Shown here in pieces: positions 12,776-21,918 of a stretch of DNA of 64,000 nucleotides. Source of the stretch: Streptomyces sp. C10-9-1. Its GTDB lineage: Bacteria; Actinomycetota; Actinomycetes; Streptomycetales; Streptomycetaceae. The position numbers and the translations under genes were made by a program. The notes under the pieces are model-generated. The model had not been told where the DNA came from. It searched no databases and saw only the letters and a program-made list of their open reading frames with translations. The stretch's first letter is position 1. Each line of letters starts with the position of its first letter. Location of the stretch: the NCBI RefSeq assembly GCF_024497955.1, contig NZ_JANHKP010000013.1, positions 1 through 64,000 on the forward strand, written 5' to 3'.

Positions 12776-13042
12776 GTGACCGCGGCGGCCATGGCGGTCG
12801 TCGCGCTCGCCGCGCTCGCCGCGCTCGCCGCGCTCGCCGCGGGGGGCCTGTGGTGGTGGGCCGTGCTGCGCCTGGTGGTGGCGCCGGAGCACACGGGAGT
12901 GCTGGAGGGGGCGGTGGCGGCGAGCGGCTGGGGCCTCAGCCTGCTGCCCGTGCACGTCGCCTCGCGTGCCTCCCGGCGCCGGGCGGCACGCGAGGCCGTC
13001 AGGGCGACGGGCCGGGCTGGCAGCCGCGACACCAGTAGGTGA
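12776..13042 (+). CDS. Possible small membrane protein with Ala-Leu repeats
   Basis: 88 aa from GTG 12776 (ATG 12791 is an alternative). One membrane helix is built from four exact ALA repeats (about residues 8-25), followed by WWWAV, a second hydrophobic stretch (about 45-62) and a basic tail. The ribosome site is poor. The last 44 bp overlap the end of the convergent glycosylase gene. I recognise no family. Two-helix topology and a positively charged tail argue for a real gene. The overlap and weak start argue against it. Confidence 0.42.
   Translation: MTAAAMAVVALAALAALAALAAGGLWWWAVLRLVVAPEHTGVLEGAVAASGWGLSLLPVHVASRASRRRAAREAVRATGRAGSRDTSR
12803..12838 (+). repeat. Four exact copies of a 9-bp unit
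   Basis: GCGCTCGCC occurs at 12803, 12812, 12821 and 12830 without interruption. In the frame of the small membrane ORF each copy encodes Ala-Leu-Ala, so unit gain or loss would lengthen or shorten the helix without a frameshift. Confidence 0.9.
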
Positions 13043-13796
13043 CCCGCTCGTTCCGGCCCGGCTCGGGACTGGCCCTGCCGACCGGCGCGCCGCAGCGCGG
13101 GCAGGGGCGCCCTCCACGGCCGTACACGTGCAGGCGGCCGGGGGCGCGGGCCGCGGTGGTGGTGCGGTCGCTGCGGGTCTTGTTGGCCTCCAGCAGCCGG
13201 TGCGCCGTCGTCACCAGGCGCAGCGGGACGTCCCCCGGCAGATCGCCGACCGGCAGCCAGGGGGAGACACGCGCGAGGAAGGCCAGCTCGCAGGCGTAGA
13301 CGTTGCCGATCCCCGCGAGGTTGCGCTGGTCGAGCAGGGCGTCGACCAGCGGCCTGGCCGGGTCGCGGAGCAGTCGGGCGGCGGCCGCCCCCGGGTCCCA
13401 GTCCGGCCCGAGGAGGTCCGGCCCGAGGTGCCCCACCACTTGGTGCTCGTCCTCGGTGCGCAGCAGGTCGAGCACGGGGAGCCGGTAGCCGACCGCGGTG
13501 CGGGAGGCGTTGGCGAGCACCGCGCGGATCTCGTGCCAGGGTCCTCCCCGCGGGCGCTCGTCCGCGGCGAACACCCGCCAGGAGCCCTCCATCCGCAGGT
13601 GGGAGTGGAGGGTGAGCCCGCCCTCGAACCGGGTGAGCAGGTGCTTGCCCCGCGGGACGACGCCGAGCACCCGCCGTCCGGTCAGGTCCACGGTCGCGAG
13701 CCGGGGGACCCGCAGGTCCGAAACGGTGAGCACCTGCTCGGCCAGGGCCTCGTGCAGCCGGTGCGCGGCCAGCCAGACGGTGTCTCCTTCGGGCAT
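12999..13796 (-). CDS. Formamidopyrimidine/endonuclease VIII-type DNA glycosylase (Nei-like)
   Basis: 265 aa base-excision repair enzyme that removes oxidised bases and nicks the abasic site. The mature N-terminus PEGDTV carries the catalytic Pro2-Glu3 pair. RGKHLLTRFEGGLTLHSHLRM holds the family lysine, NxxR-type DNA contact residues lie mid-protein (NLAGIGNVYACE), and a zinc finger CPRCG ... YWCRGC ends it. PEGD instead of PELP points to the Nei rather than MutM branch. The ATG is preceded by CATCAT and 6 nt. The GGAGG there lies only 1 nt from the start, too close to act as a ribosome site, so the message may be leaderless. It is the gene downstream of lhr on the same strand. Confidence 0.9.
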   Translation of the reverse strand: MPEGDTVWLAAHRLHEALAEQVLTVSDLRVPRLATVDLTGRRVLGVVPRGKHLLTRFEGGLTLHSHLRMEGSWRVFAADERPRGGPWHEIRAVLANASRTAVGYRLPVLDLLRTEDEHQVVGHLGPDLLGPDWDPGAAAARLLRDPARPLVDALLDQRNLAGIGNVYACELAFLARVSPWLPVGDLPGDVPLRLVTTAHRLLEANKTRSDRTTTAARAPGRLHVYGRGGRPCPRCGAPVGRASPEPGRNERVTYWCRGCQPGPSP

Positions 13797-13916
13797 GCCT
13801 CCATGATGCGCGACCGGGGACGGGGGACCGCGGTGCGCCGGGCGCAGGGGACCGCGGGCGGTGCACCCCCGAGTCCCGCCGACCCGTGCGCTCCCGCACC
13901 CTCTCGCGGCCGACCG

Positions 13917-16900
13917 TCAGGGACGCAGGCGCAGCCCCCTCGGGGTGGCGTGGAAGCCCGCCCCCTCCAGCACCCGCCCGAGGGGCGAGGTCAGCGCGGG
14001 TGCCCCGTTGGTCCGCTCGACCGTCACCGTGCCCAGGGCCCCCTCGCGGGCGGCGTCCGCGAGGGCGCGTGCCGCCGCGTGCAGCGCCGGGGCGTCCGGA
14101 TCCCGCGCCCAGGCGAGCAGCGTCCGGCCCCCGCGCTCCACGTAGAGCGTCAGCTCCCCGTCGACGAGCACCACGAGGGACCCCGCCTTGCGCCCCGGCT
14201 TGTGCCCCGCGCCCTCCGGCGGATCCGGCCACGGCAGGGCGGCGCCGTAGGCGTTCGCCGGGTCCGCCGCGGCGAGAACCACCGCCTGGGGTGCGGAGGA
14301 CCCCTCCGCGCGGTCCCGGGCGGAGGCCGCGGCCCTCAGCCGGTCGACGGCGCCGTCCATGGCGAACTGCGCGGCGCCCAGACCCTCGACCACATAGCCG
14401 CGACGGGCCTGGCCGCTGTCCTCGAAGGCCGACAGCACCCGGTAGGCCGCCGAGAACCCGCCCTCGACGCCCTCGGCGGAGACCGCCCCCCGGGTCACCA
14501 CGCCGTGCCGGTCGAGCAGGGTGCGCGCGAGCGCATGGGCGCGCAGGGTCGCCTCCTCCTCGGGCGCGGGCAGCAGCGACCAGCGCCCGGCCATCGTCGG
14601 CGGACCCGAGCGGGACACCGGCCGGGCCCCCGCCGACGCGACCCCGTAGCGGCCCCGGGGCACGGTGCGGCGGGCGCGGTGCGCCGTGGAACCGGCGGTG
14701 CGGCCCGATCCGAGGAGTGCGCGCAGCGGGGCGAGGCCGTCGTTGGTGAGCCGGCCGGACCAGGCCAGGTCCCATACGGCGTCGGCCAGCTGCACGTCGG
14801 TCGCCTCCGGATGCGTGGTGGCACGCACCCGGTCGGCGATCTGCCGGAAGAACAGCCCGTAACCCCCGGACAGGGCGCCGAGCACGGAGTCGTGCAGCGC
14901 GGTGAGTTCCAGCGGATGGGGCGGGGGCAGCAGCAGGGGAGCGGCGTCGGCGAGGTACAGGCGCACCCATCCGTCCTTGCCGGGCAGCGCACCCGCACCC
15001 GCCCACAGCACCTCTCCGGTGGTGGTCAGCTCGTCGAGCAGCGCGGGCGCGTAGCCGAGCACCCGGGACGGCAGCACCAGGCGCTCCAGTGCCGACGCCG
15101 GAACCGCCGCGCCCTGCAGCTGCTCGACGGCCCGTGCCAGACCGTCGATCCCGCGCAGCCGCCCCGCACCCATGTGCTGCCACTGAGGAAGGAACGCGGC
15201 GAGCGCCGACGGCGGTACCGGTTCCACCTCCTGGCGGAGCGCGGCCAGCGACCGCCGCCGCAGTCTGCGGAGCACCGCCGCGTCGCACCACTCCTGGCCC
15301 GCGCCTGCGGGATGGAACTCCCCCTGGACCACCCGGCCGGACCCGGCCAGCCGCGCCAGCGCGCCCTCGGTCACCGCGGTGCCCAGCCCGAAGCGCGCCG
15401 CGGCCCGCGCGGAGGTGAACGGGCCCCGGGTGCGTGCGAACCGGGCGAGCAGATCGCCGAGAGGGTCCTTGACCGGCTCGGTGAACGCCTCCGGCACACC
15501 CACCGGGAGAGCCGTGCCCAGGGCGTCCCGCAGCCGCCCCGCGTCCTCGACGGCCGCCCAGTGGTCGTGTCCGGCGACCCGCACCCGGATCGCGCGGCGC
15601 GCTCCCTCCAGCTCCACCGCCCAGGCCGGATCCGCCCCGCGCGCGGCGAGCTCCGTGTCCGTCAGCGGGCCGAGGACCCGCAGCAGGTCCGCGACGCCCT
15701 CCGCGTCCTTCACCCGGCGTTCCTCGGTGAGCCACTGCAGTTCGCGCTCCAGCTCCGCCAGGACCTCCGCGTCGAGCAGCTCGCGCAGCTCCGCCTGGCC
15801 GAGCAGTTCGGACAGCAGCCGGGAGTCCAGGGAGAGCGCGGCCGCCCGGCGTTCGGCGAGGGGGGAGTCCCCCTCGTAGAGGAACTGGGCCACGTAGCCG
15901 AAGAGCAGTGAGCGTGCGAAGGGCGAGGGCTCGGGCGTGGTGACCTCCACCAGGCGGACCCGGCGGGACTCGATGTCGCCCATCAGCTCCGTGAGGCCCG
16001 GGACGTCGAAGACGTCCTGGAGGCACTCGCGGACGGCCTCCAGCACGATCGGGAACGAGCCGAACTCGCTGGCGACCTGTAGCAGTTGGGCCGCCCGCTG
16101 CCGCTGCTGCCACAGCGGGGTGCGGCGCCCCGGCGTCCGGCGCGGCAGCAGCAGGGCGCGCGCCGCGCACTCGCGGAAGCGGGAGGCGAACAGGGCGGAG
16201 CCGCCCACCTGGTCGGTCACGATCTGCGCGACCTCGCCCTGGTCGAAGACGGTGTCCGACGCCCCGACCGGAGCCTGCTCGCCGTCGAACGCGGCACCGG
16301 GACGGGCCGGATCGCCGTCCAGCAGGTCGAGGCCCATCAGGTCCGCGTCGGGCAGCCGCAGCACGATCCCGTCGTCGGCGTGCATGACCTGCGCGTCCAT
16401 GCCGTACCGCTCGGCCAGCCGGGCTCCCAGGGCCAGCGCCCAGGGGGCGTGCACCTGGGCCCCGAACGGGGAGTGGATGACGACCCGCCAGTCGCCGAGC
16501 TCGTCGCGGAAGCGCTCCACCAGCACGGTGCGGTCGTCAGGGACGTGGCCGCAGGCGCGCCGCTGCTCGTCGAGGTAGGCCAGGACGTTCTCCGCGGCCC
16601 AGGTGTCGAGCCCGGCGGAGCGCAGCCGCCGCCGTGCGTCCTCCGGTTGCAGGCCGCCCAGCTCCCGCAGGAACGCGCCCACCGCGCGCCCCAGTTCCAG
16701 CGGCCGCCCCAGCTGGTCCCCCTTCCAGAAGGGCAGCCGCCCCGGCACCCCGGGAGCGGGGGAGACCAGGACGCGGTCGCGGGTGATGTCCTCGATCCGC
16801 CAGGACGTGGTGCCGAGGGTGAAGACGTCCCCCACGCGTGACTCGTAGACCATCTCCTCGTCGAGCTCCCCGACCCGGCCGCCGCCCTTCCTGGGGTCGG

Positions 16901-18542
16901 CCCCCGCCAGGAAGACGCCGAACATGCCCCGGTCCGGGATCGTTCCGCCGGAGGTGACCGCGAGCCGCTGGGCCCCCGGCCGCCCGGTGACGGTGCCCGC
17001 CACCCGGTCCCAGACCACCCGCGGGCGCAACTCGGCGAAGGCGTCCGAGGGGTAGCGTCCGGCCAGCATGTCCAGCACGGCCGTGAACGCGGACTCGGGC
17101 AGAGCGGCGAACGGCGCCGCCCGCCGTACCAGGGCCAGCAGGTCGTCGGCCCCCCAGCTGTCCAGCGCGGTCATCGCCACCAGCTGCTGCGCCAGCACGT
17201 CGAGCGGGTTCGCCGGGATCCGCAGCGACTCGATGGCCCCCGACCGCATCCGCTCCGTCACCACGGCGGCCTGCACGAGGTCTCCGCGGTACTTGGGGAA
17301 GACGACACCCGTGGACACCGCCCCCACCTGGTGGCCCGCCCGGCCGACGCGCTGGAGGCCGGAGGCGACCGAGGGCGGCGACTCGACCTGGACCACCAGG
17401 TCCACCGCCCCCATGTCGATGCCGAGTTCCAGGCTGGAGGTGGCCACCACCGCGGGCAGCCGGCCCGCCTTCAGGTCCTCCTCGACCTGGGCGCGCTGCT
17501 CCTTGGACACCGAGCCGTGGTGGGCGCGGGCCAGCACGGCCGGGGCCCCCTTCGCGGAGCCCGACTGGGCCATGATCTCCGCGGGAGGCGCCCCCTCGGG
17601 CAGCGGTGCGCCCTCGGCCCGCTCGTGGGCGATCTCGTTGAGGCGGTTGCACAGCCGCTCCGCCAGCCGCCGGGAGTTGGCGAAGACGATGGTGGAGCGG
17701 TGGGCCTGGACCAGGTCGGCGATGCGCTCCTCGACATGCGGCCAGATCGAGGGCCGCTCGCCGGGAGCCCCGGAGGCGTCGGCCGCGGGCGCTCCCCCCA
17801 GCTCCCCCAGGTCCTCCACGGGGACGACCACCGACAGGTCGAACTCCTTGCCCGACGGCGGCTGCACGATCTCCACCCGGCGCCGCGGGGACAGGTAGCG
17901 GGCCACCTCGTCGACCGGTCTGACGGTGGCGGACAGGCCGATCCGGCGGGCCGGGCGGGGCAGCAGCTCGTCCAGCCGCTCCAGCGACAGCGCCAGGTGC
18001 GCCCCGCGCTTGGTGCCCGCGACGGCGTGGACCTCGTCGAGGATCACGGTCTCGACCCCTGCCAGCGCCTCCCGCGCGGAGGAGGTCAGCATCAGGAACA
18101 GCGACTCGGGCGTGGTGATCAGGATGTCCGGGGGGCGCGTGGCGAGGGCCCTGCGCTCGGCCGCGGGCGTGTCCCCCGAGCGGATGCCGACGCGCACCTC
18201 GGGCTCCGGCAGCCCCCGGCGGACGGCCTCCTGCCGGATGCCCGTCAGCGGGCTGCGCAGATTGCGCTCCACGTCGACGGCCAGGGCCTTCAGCGGGGAC
18301 ACGTAGAGCACGCGGCAGCGGCTGCGGGCGTCGGCCGGGGGCGGCGCGGCGGCGAGGCGGTCCAGCGCGGAGAGGAACGCGGCCAGCGTCTTGCCGGACC
18401 CGGTGGGGGCCACCACGAGGACGTCCGAGCCCTCGCCGATCGCCGCCCAGGCTCCCTCCTGGGCGGCCGTGGGGGCGCGGAAGGCACCCGTGAACCAGCC
18501 GCGGGTCGCGGGGGAGAACCGGTCGAGCGCTGTCGGGGCCAT
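13917..18542 (-). CDS. lhr: Lhr-type ATP-dependent helicase
   Basis: 1541 aa, the usual size of full-length actinobacterial Lhr. Superfamily-2 motifs are Walker A VVAPTGSGKTLAAF (about residue 45), TPESL, VILDEVHAV, SATV and the helicase C region with VGRAGHQ. A winged-helix and beta-barrel core and the large C-terminal domain follow. Lhr is a 3'-5' translocase that unwinds RNA-DNA hybrids and is damage-inducible in mycobacteria. I chose ATG 18542 because a RecA-NDp-like promoter ends 7 nt before it; ATG 18551 is the alternative. It is followed by the glycosylase gene after 120 bp, so both may respond to damage. Confidence 0.95.
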   Translation of the reverse strand: MAPTALDRFSPATRGWFTGAFRAPTAAQEGAWAAIGEGSDVLVVAPTGSGKTLAAFLSALDRLAAAPPPADARSRCRVLYVSPLKALAVDVERNLRSPLTGIRQEAVRRGLPEPEVRVGIRSGDTPAAERRALATRPPDILITTPESLFLMLTSSAREALAGVETVILDEVHAVAGTKRGAHLALSLERLDELLPRPARRIGLSATVRPVDEVARYLSPRRRVEIVQPPSGKEFDLSVVVPVEDLGELGGAPAADASGAPGERPSIWPHVEERIADLVQAHRSTIVFANSRRLAERLCNRLNEIAHERAEGAPLPEGAPPAEIMAQSGSAKGAPAVLARAHHGSVSKEQRAQVEEDLKAGRLPAVVATSSLELGIDMGAVDLVVQVESPPSVASGLQRVGRAGHQVGAVSTGVVFPKYRGDLVQAAVVTERMRSGAIESLRIPANPLDVLAQQLVAMTALDSWGADDLLALVRRAAPFAALPESAFTAVLDMLAGRYPSDAFAELRPRVVWDRVAGTVTGRPGAQRLAVTSGGTIPDRGMFGVFLAGADPRKGGGRVGELDEEMVYESRVGDVFTLGTTSWRIEDITRDRVLVSPAPGVPGRLPFWKGDQLGRPLELGRAVGAFLRELGGLQPEDARRRLRSAGLDTWAAENVLAYLDEQRRACGHVPDDRTVLVERFRDELGDWRVVIHSPFGAQVHAPWALALGARLAERYGMDAQVMHADDGIVLRLPDADLMGLDLLDGDPARPGAAFDGEQAPVGASDTVFDQGEVAQIVTDQVGGSALFASRFRECAARALLLPRRTPGRRTPLWQQRQRAAQLLQVASEFGSFPIVLEAVRECLQDVFDVPGLTELMGDIESRRVRLVEVTTPEPSPFARSLLFGYVAQFLYEGDSPLAERRAAALSLDSRLLSELLGQAELRELLDAEVLAELERELQWLTEERRVKDAEGVADLLRVLGPLTDTELAARGADPAWAVELEGARRAIRVRVAGHDHWAAVEDAGRLRDALGTALPVGVPEAFTEPVKDPLGDLLARFARTRGPFTSARAAARFGLGTAVTEGALARLAGSGRVVQGEFHPAGAGQEWCDAAVLRRLRRRSLAALRQEVEPVPPSALAAFLPQWQHMGAGRLRGIDGLARAVEQLQGAAVPASALERLVLPSRVLGYAPALLDELTTTGEVLWAGAGALPGKDGWVRLYLADAAPLLLPPPHPLELTALHDSVLGALSGGYGLFFRQIADRVRATTHPEATDVQLADAVWDLAWSGRLTNDGLAPLRALLGSGRTAGSTAHRARRTVPRGRYGVASAGARPVSRSGPPTMAGRWSLLPAPEEEATLRAHALARTLLDRHGVVTRGAVSAEGVEGGFSAAYRVLSAFEDSGQARRGYVVEGLGAAQFAMDGAVDRLRAAASARDRAEGSSAPQAVVLAAADPANAYGAALPWPDPPEGAGHKPGRKAGSLVVLVDGELTLYVERGGRTLLAWARDPDAPALHAAARALADAAREGALGTVTVERTNGAPALTSPLGRVLEGAGFHATPRGLRLRP

Positions 18543-18549
18543 GAACCCC

Positions 18550-18572
18550 ATCGTGCACCCCGCCACCGACAA
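18550..18572 (-). promoter_or_regulatory. RecA-NDp-like (PafBC-type) damage promoter of lhr
   Basis: On the minus strand TTGTCGGTGGC (18572-18562), six bases and CACGAT (18555-18550) match the RecA-NDp consensus TTGTCAGTGGC-N6-TAnnnT at 10 of 11 positions with exact spacing. The start codon follows 7 nt later. The divergent araC gene has a weaker copy (CTGTCGGCGGC, N6, CAGAAT) at 18695-18717. Confidence 0.7.
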
Positions 18573-18724
18573 CGGCGGTCCGCCGGGGCCGAGCCCCCGC
18601 GGAGAGGCGTCCGCCCGGTGCCGGGATCCGCCGGCGGCGGTGGCCCGCCCCCGCGCCCTGCCCGTGCGCGTCCCGGGGCGGACGCGGTCCCGGGCTGTCG
18701 GCGGCGGGGCGCAGAATGGCCTGT

Positions 18725-19600
18725 ATGGAGACGCACGCGGCACCGGACCGGAAGGACGAGTGGGCCCGCCACTGGCAGTACCCCGGTGTGCCCGGCCTGG
18801 ACCTGCTGCAGGCCCGCTACGTGCGCCACTCCTTCACCCGTCACGCCCACGAGGGCTTCGTGCTGGGCGCGGTGCGGCGGGGCATCGAGGACGTCGCCCT
18901 GCCCGGCGGCACGATCCGCGCCCTGCCCGGCACGGTGGTGATGATCAACCCCGAGGTGCCGCACTCCGCGAGGGCCGGGGTCCCCGAGGGCTGGGTGTAC
19001 TCGACGCTCTACCCCTCGTCCGCACTGGTCGCGGGCATCGCCGCGGAGACCACGAGCCTGCGCGGAACGGCGGGCTTCGCCGAGACCATCGTCCGCGACC
19101 CCTCCGCCTCGCACCTGGTGCACGCGGTGCACCGGGCCGCGGAGGAGGGCAACGCGCTCGCCGCCGACAGCGTGCTGCGACTCGTGGTCGCCCGGTTGCT
19201 GCGCCGCCACGGGGGCGCCCTTCCCTCCAGGCCGGTTCCGGCGGCGGGGGCGCGTACCGCGGAGCGGGCCCGCGAGGTGCTTCAGGCGCGGATGGCCGCT
19301 CCCCCTTCGCTGGAGGAGCTGGCGCGCGAACTCGGGACCGGCACCTTCGCCCTGCTGCGCGCGTTCAAGGCGGCGTACGGCCTGCCGCCGCACACCTGGC
19401 TGACCGATGCCCGGGTGCGCCGTGCACGCGGCCTGCTGGACGCGGGCGCCACCCCGGCGGAGGCGGCGGTGGCCGTCGGCTTCACCGACCAGCCGCACCT
19501 GAACCGCCACTTCACCCGGATCGTCGGCGTGCCGCCGGGCGCGTACCGGCGGGAGCGCACCGGGGCGGGGAGCCGTCCCGAGGGCGGCGCGGGGCGCTGA
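18725..19600 (+). CDS. AraC-family transcriptional regulator of the azlCD locus
   Basis: 291 aa. An N-terminal cupin sensing domain (HAHEGFVLG, PGTVVMINPEVPHSA) precedes a C-terminal double helix-turn-helix (about 185-275: LEELARELGTGTFALLRAFK ... AAVAVGFTDQPHLNRHFTRI). The ATG at 18725 is preceded by CAGAAT and 7 nt with no ribosome site. It lies 69 bp upstream of azlC on the same strand. The AraC-AzlC-AzlD arrangement is common in actinobacteria and suggests that it controls this exporter, perhaps sensing the exported amino acid. The ligand is unknown. It diverges from lhr across 182 bp. Confidence 0.88.
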   Translation: METHAAPDRKDEWARHWQYPGVPGLDLLQARYVRHSFTRHAHEGFVLGAVRRGIEDVALPGGTIRALPGTVVMINPEVPHSARAGVPEGWVYSTLYPSSALVAGIAAETTSLRGTAGFAETIVRDPSASHLVHAVHRAAEEGNALAADSVLRLVVARLLRRHGGALPSRPVPAAGARTAERAREVLQARMAAPPSLEELARELGTGTFALLRAFKAAYGLPPHTWLTDARVRRARGLLDAGATPAEAAVAVGFTDQPHLNRHFTRIVGVPPGAYRRERTGAGSRPEGGAGR

Positions 19601-19669
19601 GGGGCGGCGGCCCCTCGGGCCGCAAGAACGTACAAGACCGCAGGCCGGGGGCATGCCTAGAGTCGCGGC

Positions 19670-20542
19670 GTGGCAGAACAGACAGCTCCAGCTCCCCCCG
19701 GAACACCCCCGGGCGCCCCGCCCGGGGACGGCCCGGGCCCCACAGCGGCCGCCGCGCCCCCGCACGGCCCGGCCCACCGGCCCGGCCCGGCCGAGGCCGC
19801 CGCGCCCGGGTCCGACGCGGCCGTCGTCCGGGACGCGCTCGGCGTCGGCGTCGCCGTCGGCCTGTCCGGCTTCGCCTTCGGCGTGACCTCGGCCGGCGCC
19901 GGGCTGAGCGTCCTGCAGACCTGCGCGCTCAGCCTGCTCGTCTTCACCGGCGCCTCGCAGTTCGCCCTGGTCGGAGCCCTGGCGGCGGGTGGCAACCCGC
20001 TCACCGCGGCCGCCGGCGCCTTCTTCCTCGGCGTCCGCAACGCCTTCTACGGGCTGCGGCTGTCGCAACTGCTCGCCCTGCCCCGCTCCGTGACGCCCCT
20101 CGCGGCCCACTGGGTCATCGACGAGACGACGGCCGTGGCGCTCGCGCAGCGCTCCCGCCGCGGTGTCCGCCTCGGGTTCACCGTCACCGGGCTCACTCTG
20201 TACGTCCTGTGGAACCTGACCACGCTGCTCGGCGCCCTGGGTGCCGAGGCGCTCGGCGACACCGGGGCCTGGGGCCTCGACGCGGCCGGGCCGGCGGTGT
20301 TCCTGGCTCTGCTCGCGCCGATGCTGCGCACGGCCACCGAGCGGGCGGTCGCCGCCCTCGCCGTGCTGCTCGGCCTCGGCCTGCTGCCGGTGCTGCCCGC
20401 CGGGGTCCCGGTGCTGGTGGCCGGACTGGCCGCCCCCGCCGTGCTGTGGCTCAAGGGGCGGGCGCTCGGATCCGGACGCCCGCCGGCCTCCGGCCGGGCC
20501 GACGGCGCCACGTCCGCGACGACCCCCGAGGAGGACCGGTGA
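19670..20542 (+). CDS. azlC: AzlC-family branched-chain amino acid exporter, large subunit
   Basis: 290 aa. A Pro/Ala/Gly-rich cytoplasmic tail of about 50 residues precedes the AzlC domain with about six to eight membrane helices; the hallmark FTGASQFALVG and the segment LGVRNAFYGLRLS are clear. AzlC with AzlD exports branched-chain and related amino acids or analogues. GTG 19670 has TAGAGT and 6 nt upstream and no ribosome site, so it is probably leaderless. The stop overlaps the azlD start as GTGA, so the two subunits are co-translated. The substrate is inferred from the family only. Confidence 0.88.
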   Translation: MAEQTAPAPPGTPPGAPPGDGPGPTAAAAPPHGPAHRPGPAEAAAPGSDAAVVRDALGVGVAVGLSGFAFGVTSAGAGLSVLQTCALSLLVFTGASQFALVGALAAGGNPLTAAAGAFFLGVRNAFYGLRLSQLLALPRSVTPLAAHWVIDETTAVALAQRSRRGVRLGFTVTGLTLYVLWNLTTLLGALGAEALGDTGAWGLDAAGPAVFLALLAPMLRTATERAVAALAVLLGLGLLPVLPAGVPVLVAGLAAPAVLWLKGRALGSGRPPASGRADGATSATTPEEDR

Positions 20543-20847
20543 GTGTCTGGATCGCGATCGCACTGACCGCCGCCGGCTGCTACCTGGCCAAACTGGTCGG
20601 GCTGCTGGTGCCCGCGCACACCCTGGAGCGCCCCTCCGTGCAGCGGCTCGCCGCGCTGCTCCCCGTGGCCCTGCTCGCCTCGCTCACCGCGCAGCAGACC
20701 TTCGGCGACGGTCACGCCCTCGTGCTCGACGCCCGGGCGGCGGGAGTCGCCGCGGCCGGTCTCGCCCTCGTCCTGCGCGCCCCCTTCCTGGTGGTCGTGG
20801 GCGTGGCGGTGGCGGTCACGGCGGGCGTGCGGGCCCTCGGCGGCTGA
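20539..20847 (+). CDS. azlD: AzlD-family exporter small subunit
   Basis: 102 aa with about four membrane helices (WIAIALTAAGCYLAKLVGLL; RLAALLPVALLASLTA; AGVAAAGLALVLRAP; VVGVAVAVTAGV). It starts at GTG 20539, four bases inside azlC, with GAGGA just upstream. Size, topology and overlap fit AzlD, the partner that completes the AzlCD exporter. The next gene is convergent and only 50 bp away. Confidence 0.87.
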   Translation: MSVWIAIALTAAGCYLAKLVGLLVPAHTLERPSVQRLAALLPVALLASLTAQQTFGDGHALVLDARAAGVAAAGLALVLRAPFLVVVGVAVAVTAGVRALGG

Positions 20848-20897
20848 GCCCGGCCGGAGGGCGCGCTGCCGGTCGGGGCGCCCGCCCCCCCAGGCGG

Positions 20898-21839
20898 TCA
20901 GGGGCCGACGGGCCGCCCGTGGGCACGCAGCGTCCGCAGGGCCTCCACCGTCGCGACCGGCCGGTTCTCCAGTGACGCCGCCGGGGCCCACTCCCGCCCG
21001 GGCGCGGGCCAGCCCCCGTCCTCCTGCTGGCGGGAGGCGAGGCGGTCCAGGGACCGCTCCATCTCCTCGTCGGTGAACCAGTGGCGGGCCAGCGAGCCGG
21101 GGGTCGGCGCGTAGTCGTGCGGCAGCGGCCCGCCACCGGAGGGAGTCCCGCCCGCGGGGTCGGCACCCTCCCCGGGCGGCGGGTCGAGCACGACCAGGCG
21201 CCGCTCGCGCACCAGGCGGCCGAGGCGGTCGGCCGAGGCCTCGGCGCGGGAGCGGTCCGGGACGCTGTCCAGGAAGACGACGGCCGCCCCGACGTCCCGG
21301 GGGCGCGCGGTCTCGCCGAGCGCGTCCACGGCCGCCCAGCAGAAGTCGGTGGCCCTGAACAGCCAGGCGTGCCAGACCTGGTTGCGGTGGAGCAGACCGA
21401 CCACCGGGCCGGTGGCGAGCAGGGCGCTCGGCGGCTCGTCGGCGACCGCGAGGGCGGGTGCCGAGGGGAAGCCGCGCTGCGAGGGATGGACGGCGGGCAG
21501 CGCGCCGTCCGGGGTGGACACCGCCGTGAGGTAGCGGCACATGCGCTCCACCCTCAGGCCGCCGCAGCGCCCGATGGAGTCGAGGACGCGCAGGGCGTGG
21601 GCGGTGTGCAGGGGCTGGCTCACGGGCCCCCGCAGATCGGGGTCGAGCGCGTGGCCGAAACCCCCGTCCTCGTTGCGGTAGGCGGCCAGGGCCGCCTCGA
21701 CGGGTTCGGCCGCCCCGCCGAGGAAGTGGTAGGCGAAACGCCGCTGTTCGAGGACGCGTGCCGTCAGCCAGATGAAGCGCTCGGCGCGGGCGAGTGAGGA
21801 CGCGGTCGGCGTCGCTGTGGTTGCTCCGGTTCCAGCCAT
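20898..21839 (-). CDS. Protein with prenyltransferase/terpene-cyclase-like alpha-barrel repeats, function unknown
   Basis: 313 aa. Repeats of the prenyltransferase/squalene-cyclase kind are visible: YRNEDGGFGHALDPDLR, CRYLTAVSTPDGALPAVH and LASRQQEDGGWPAP, each with the Q/D-x-G-G-x-G/P turn. The DXDD or DXDDTA acid motifs needed for cyclase chemistry are not seen, so it may not be a catalytic terpene enzyme. The ATG is preceded on its strand by TAACGT and 6 nt with no ribosome site. It diverges from the DUF3046 gene across 79 bp. The homologue is conserved near recA in streptomycetes. No function is proposed. Confidence 0.7.
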   Translation of the reverse strand: MAGTGATTATPTASSLARAERFIWLTARVLEQRRFAYHFLGGAAEPVEAALAAYRNEDGGFGHALDPDLRGPVSQPLHTAHALRVLDSIGRCGGLRVERMCRYLTAVSTPDGALPAVHPSQRGFPSAPALAVADEPPSALLATGPVVGLLHRNQVWHAWLFRATDFCWAAVDALGETARPRDVGAAVVFLDSVPDRSRAEASADRLGRLVRERRLVVLDPPPGEGADPAGGTPSGGGPLPHDYAPTPGSLARHWFTDEEMERSLDRLASRQQEDGGWPAPGREWAPAASLENRPVATVEALRTLRAHGRPVGP

Positions 21840-21918
21840 GGTCCGACGTTAGGGCGGAAAAGGCTTTCGGCGAGGCTCTCCCGGCGGGCTGCACCCCCAG
21901 GGGCGGGATACTGGCGTC

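Noticed and set aside
14858..14864. Reverse-strand TTA in lhr
   Set aside because: The trinucleotide is out of frame; the codon read is TAC (Tyr) in GGYGLFF.
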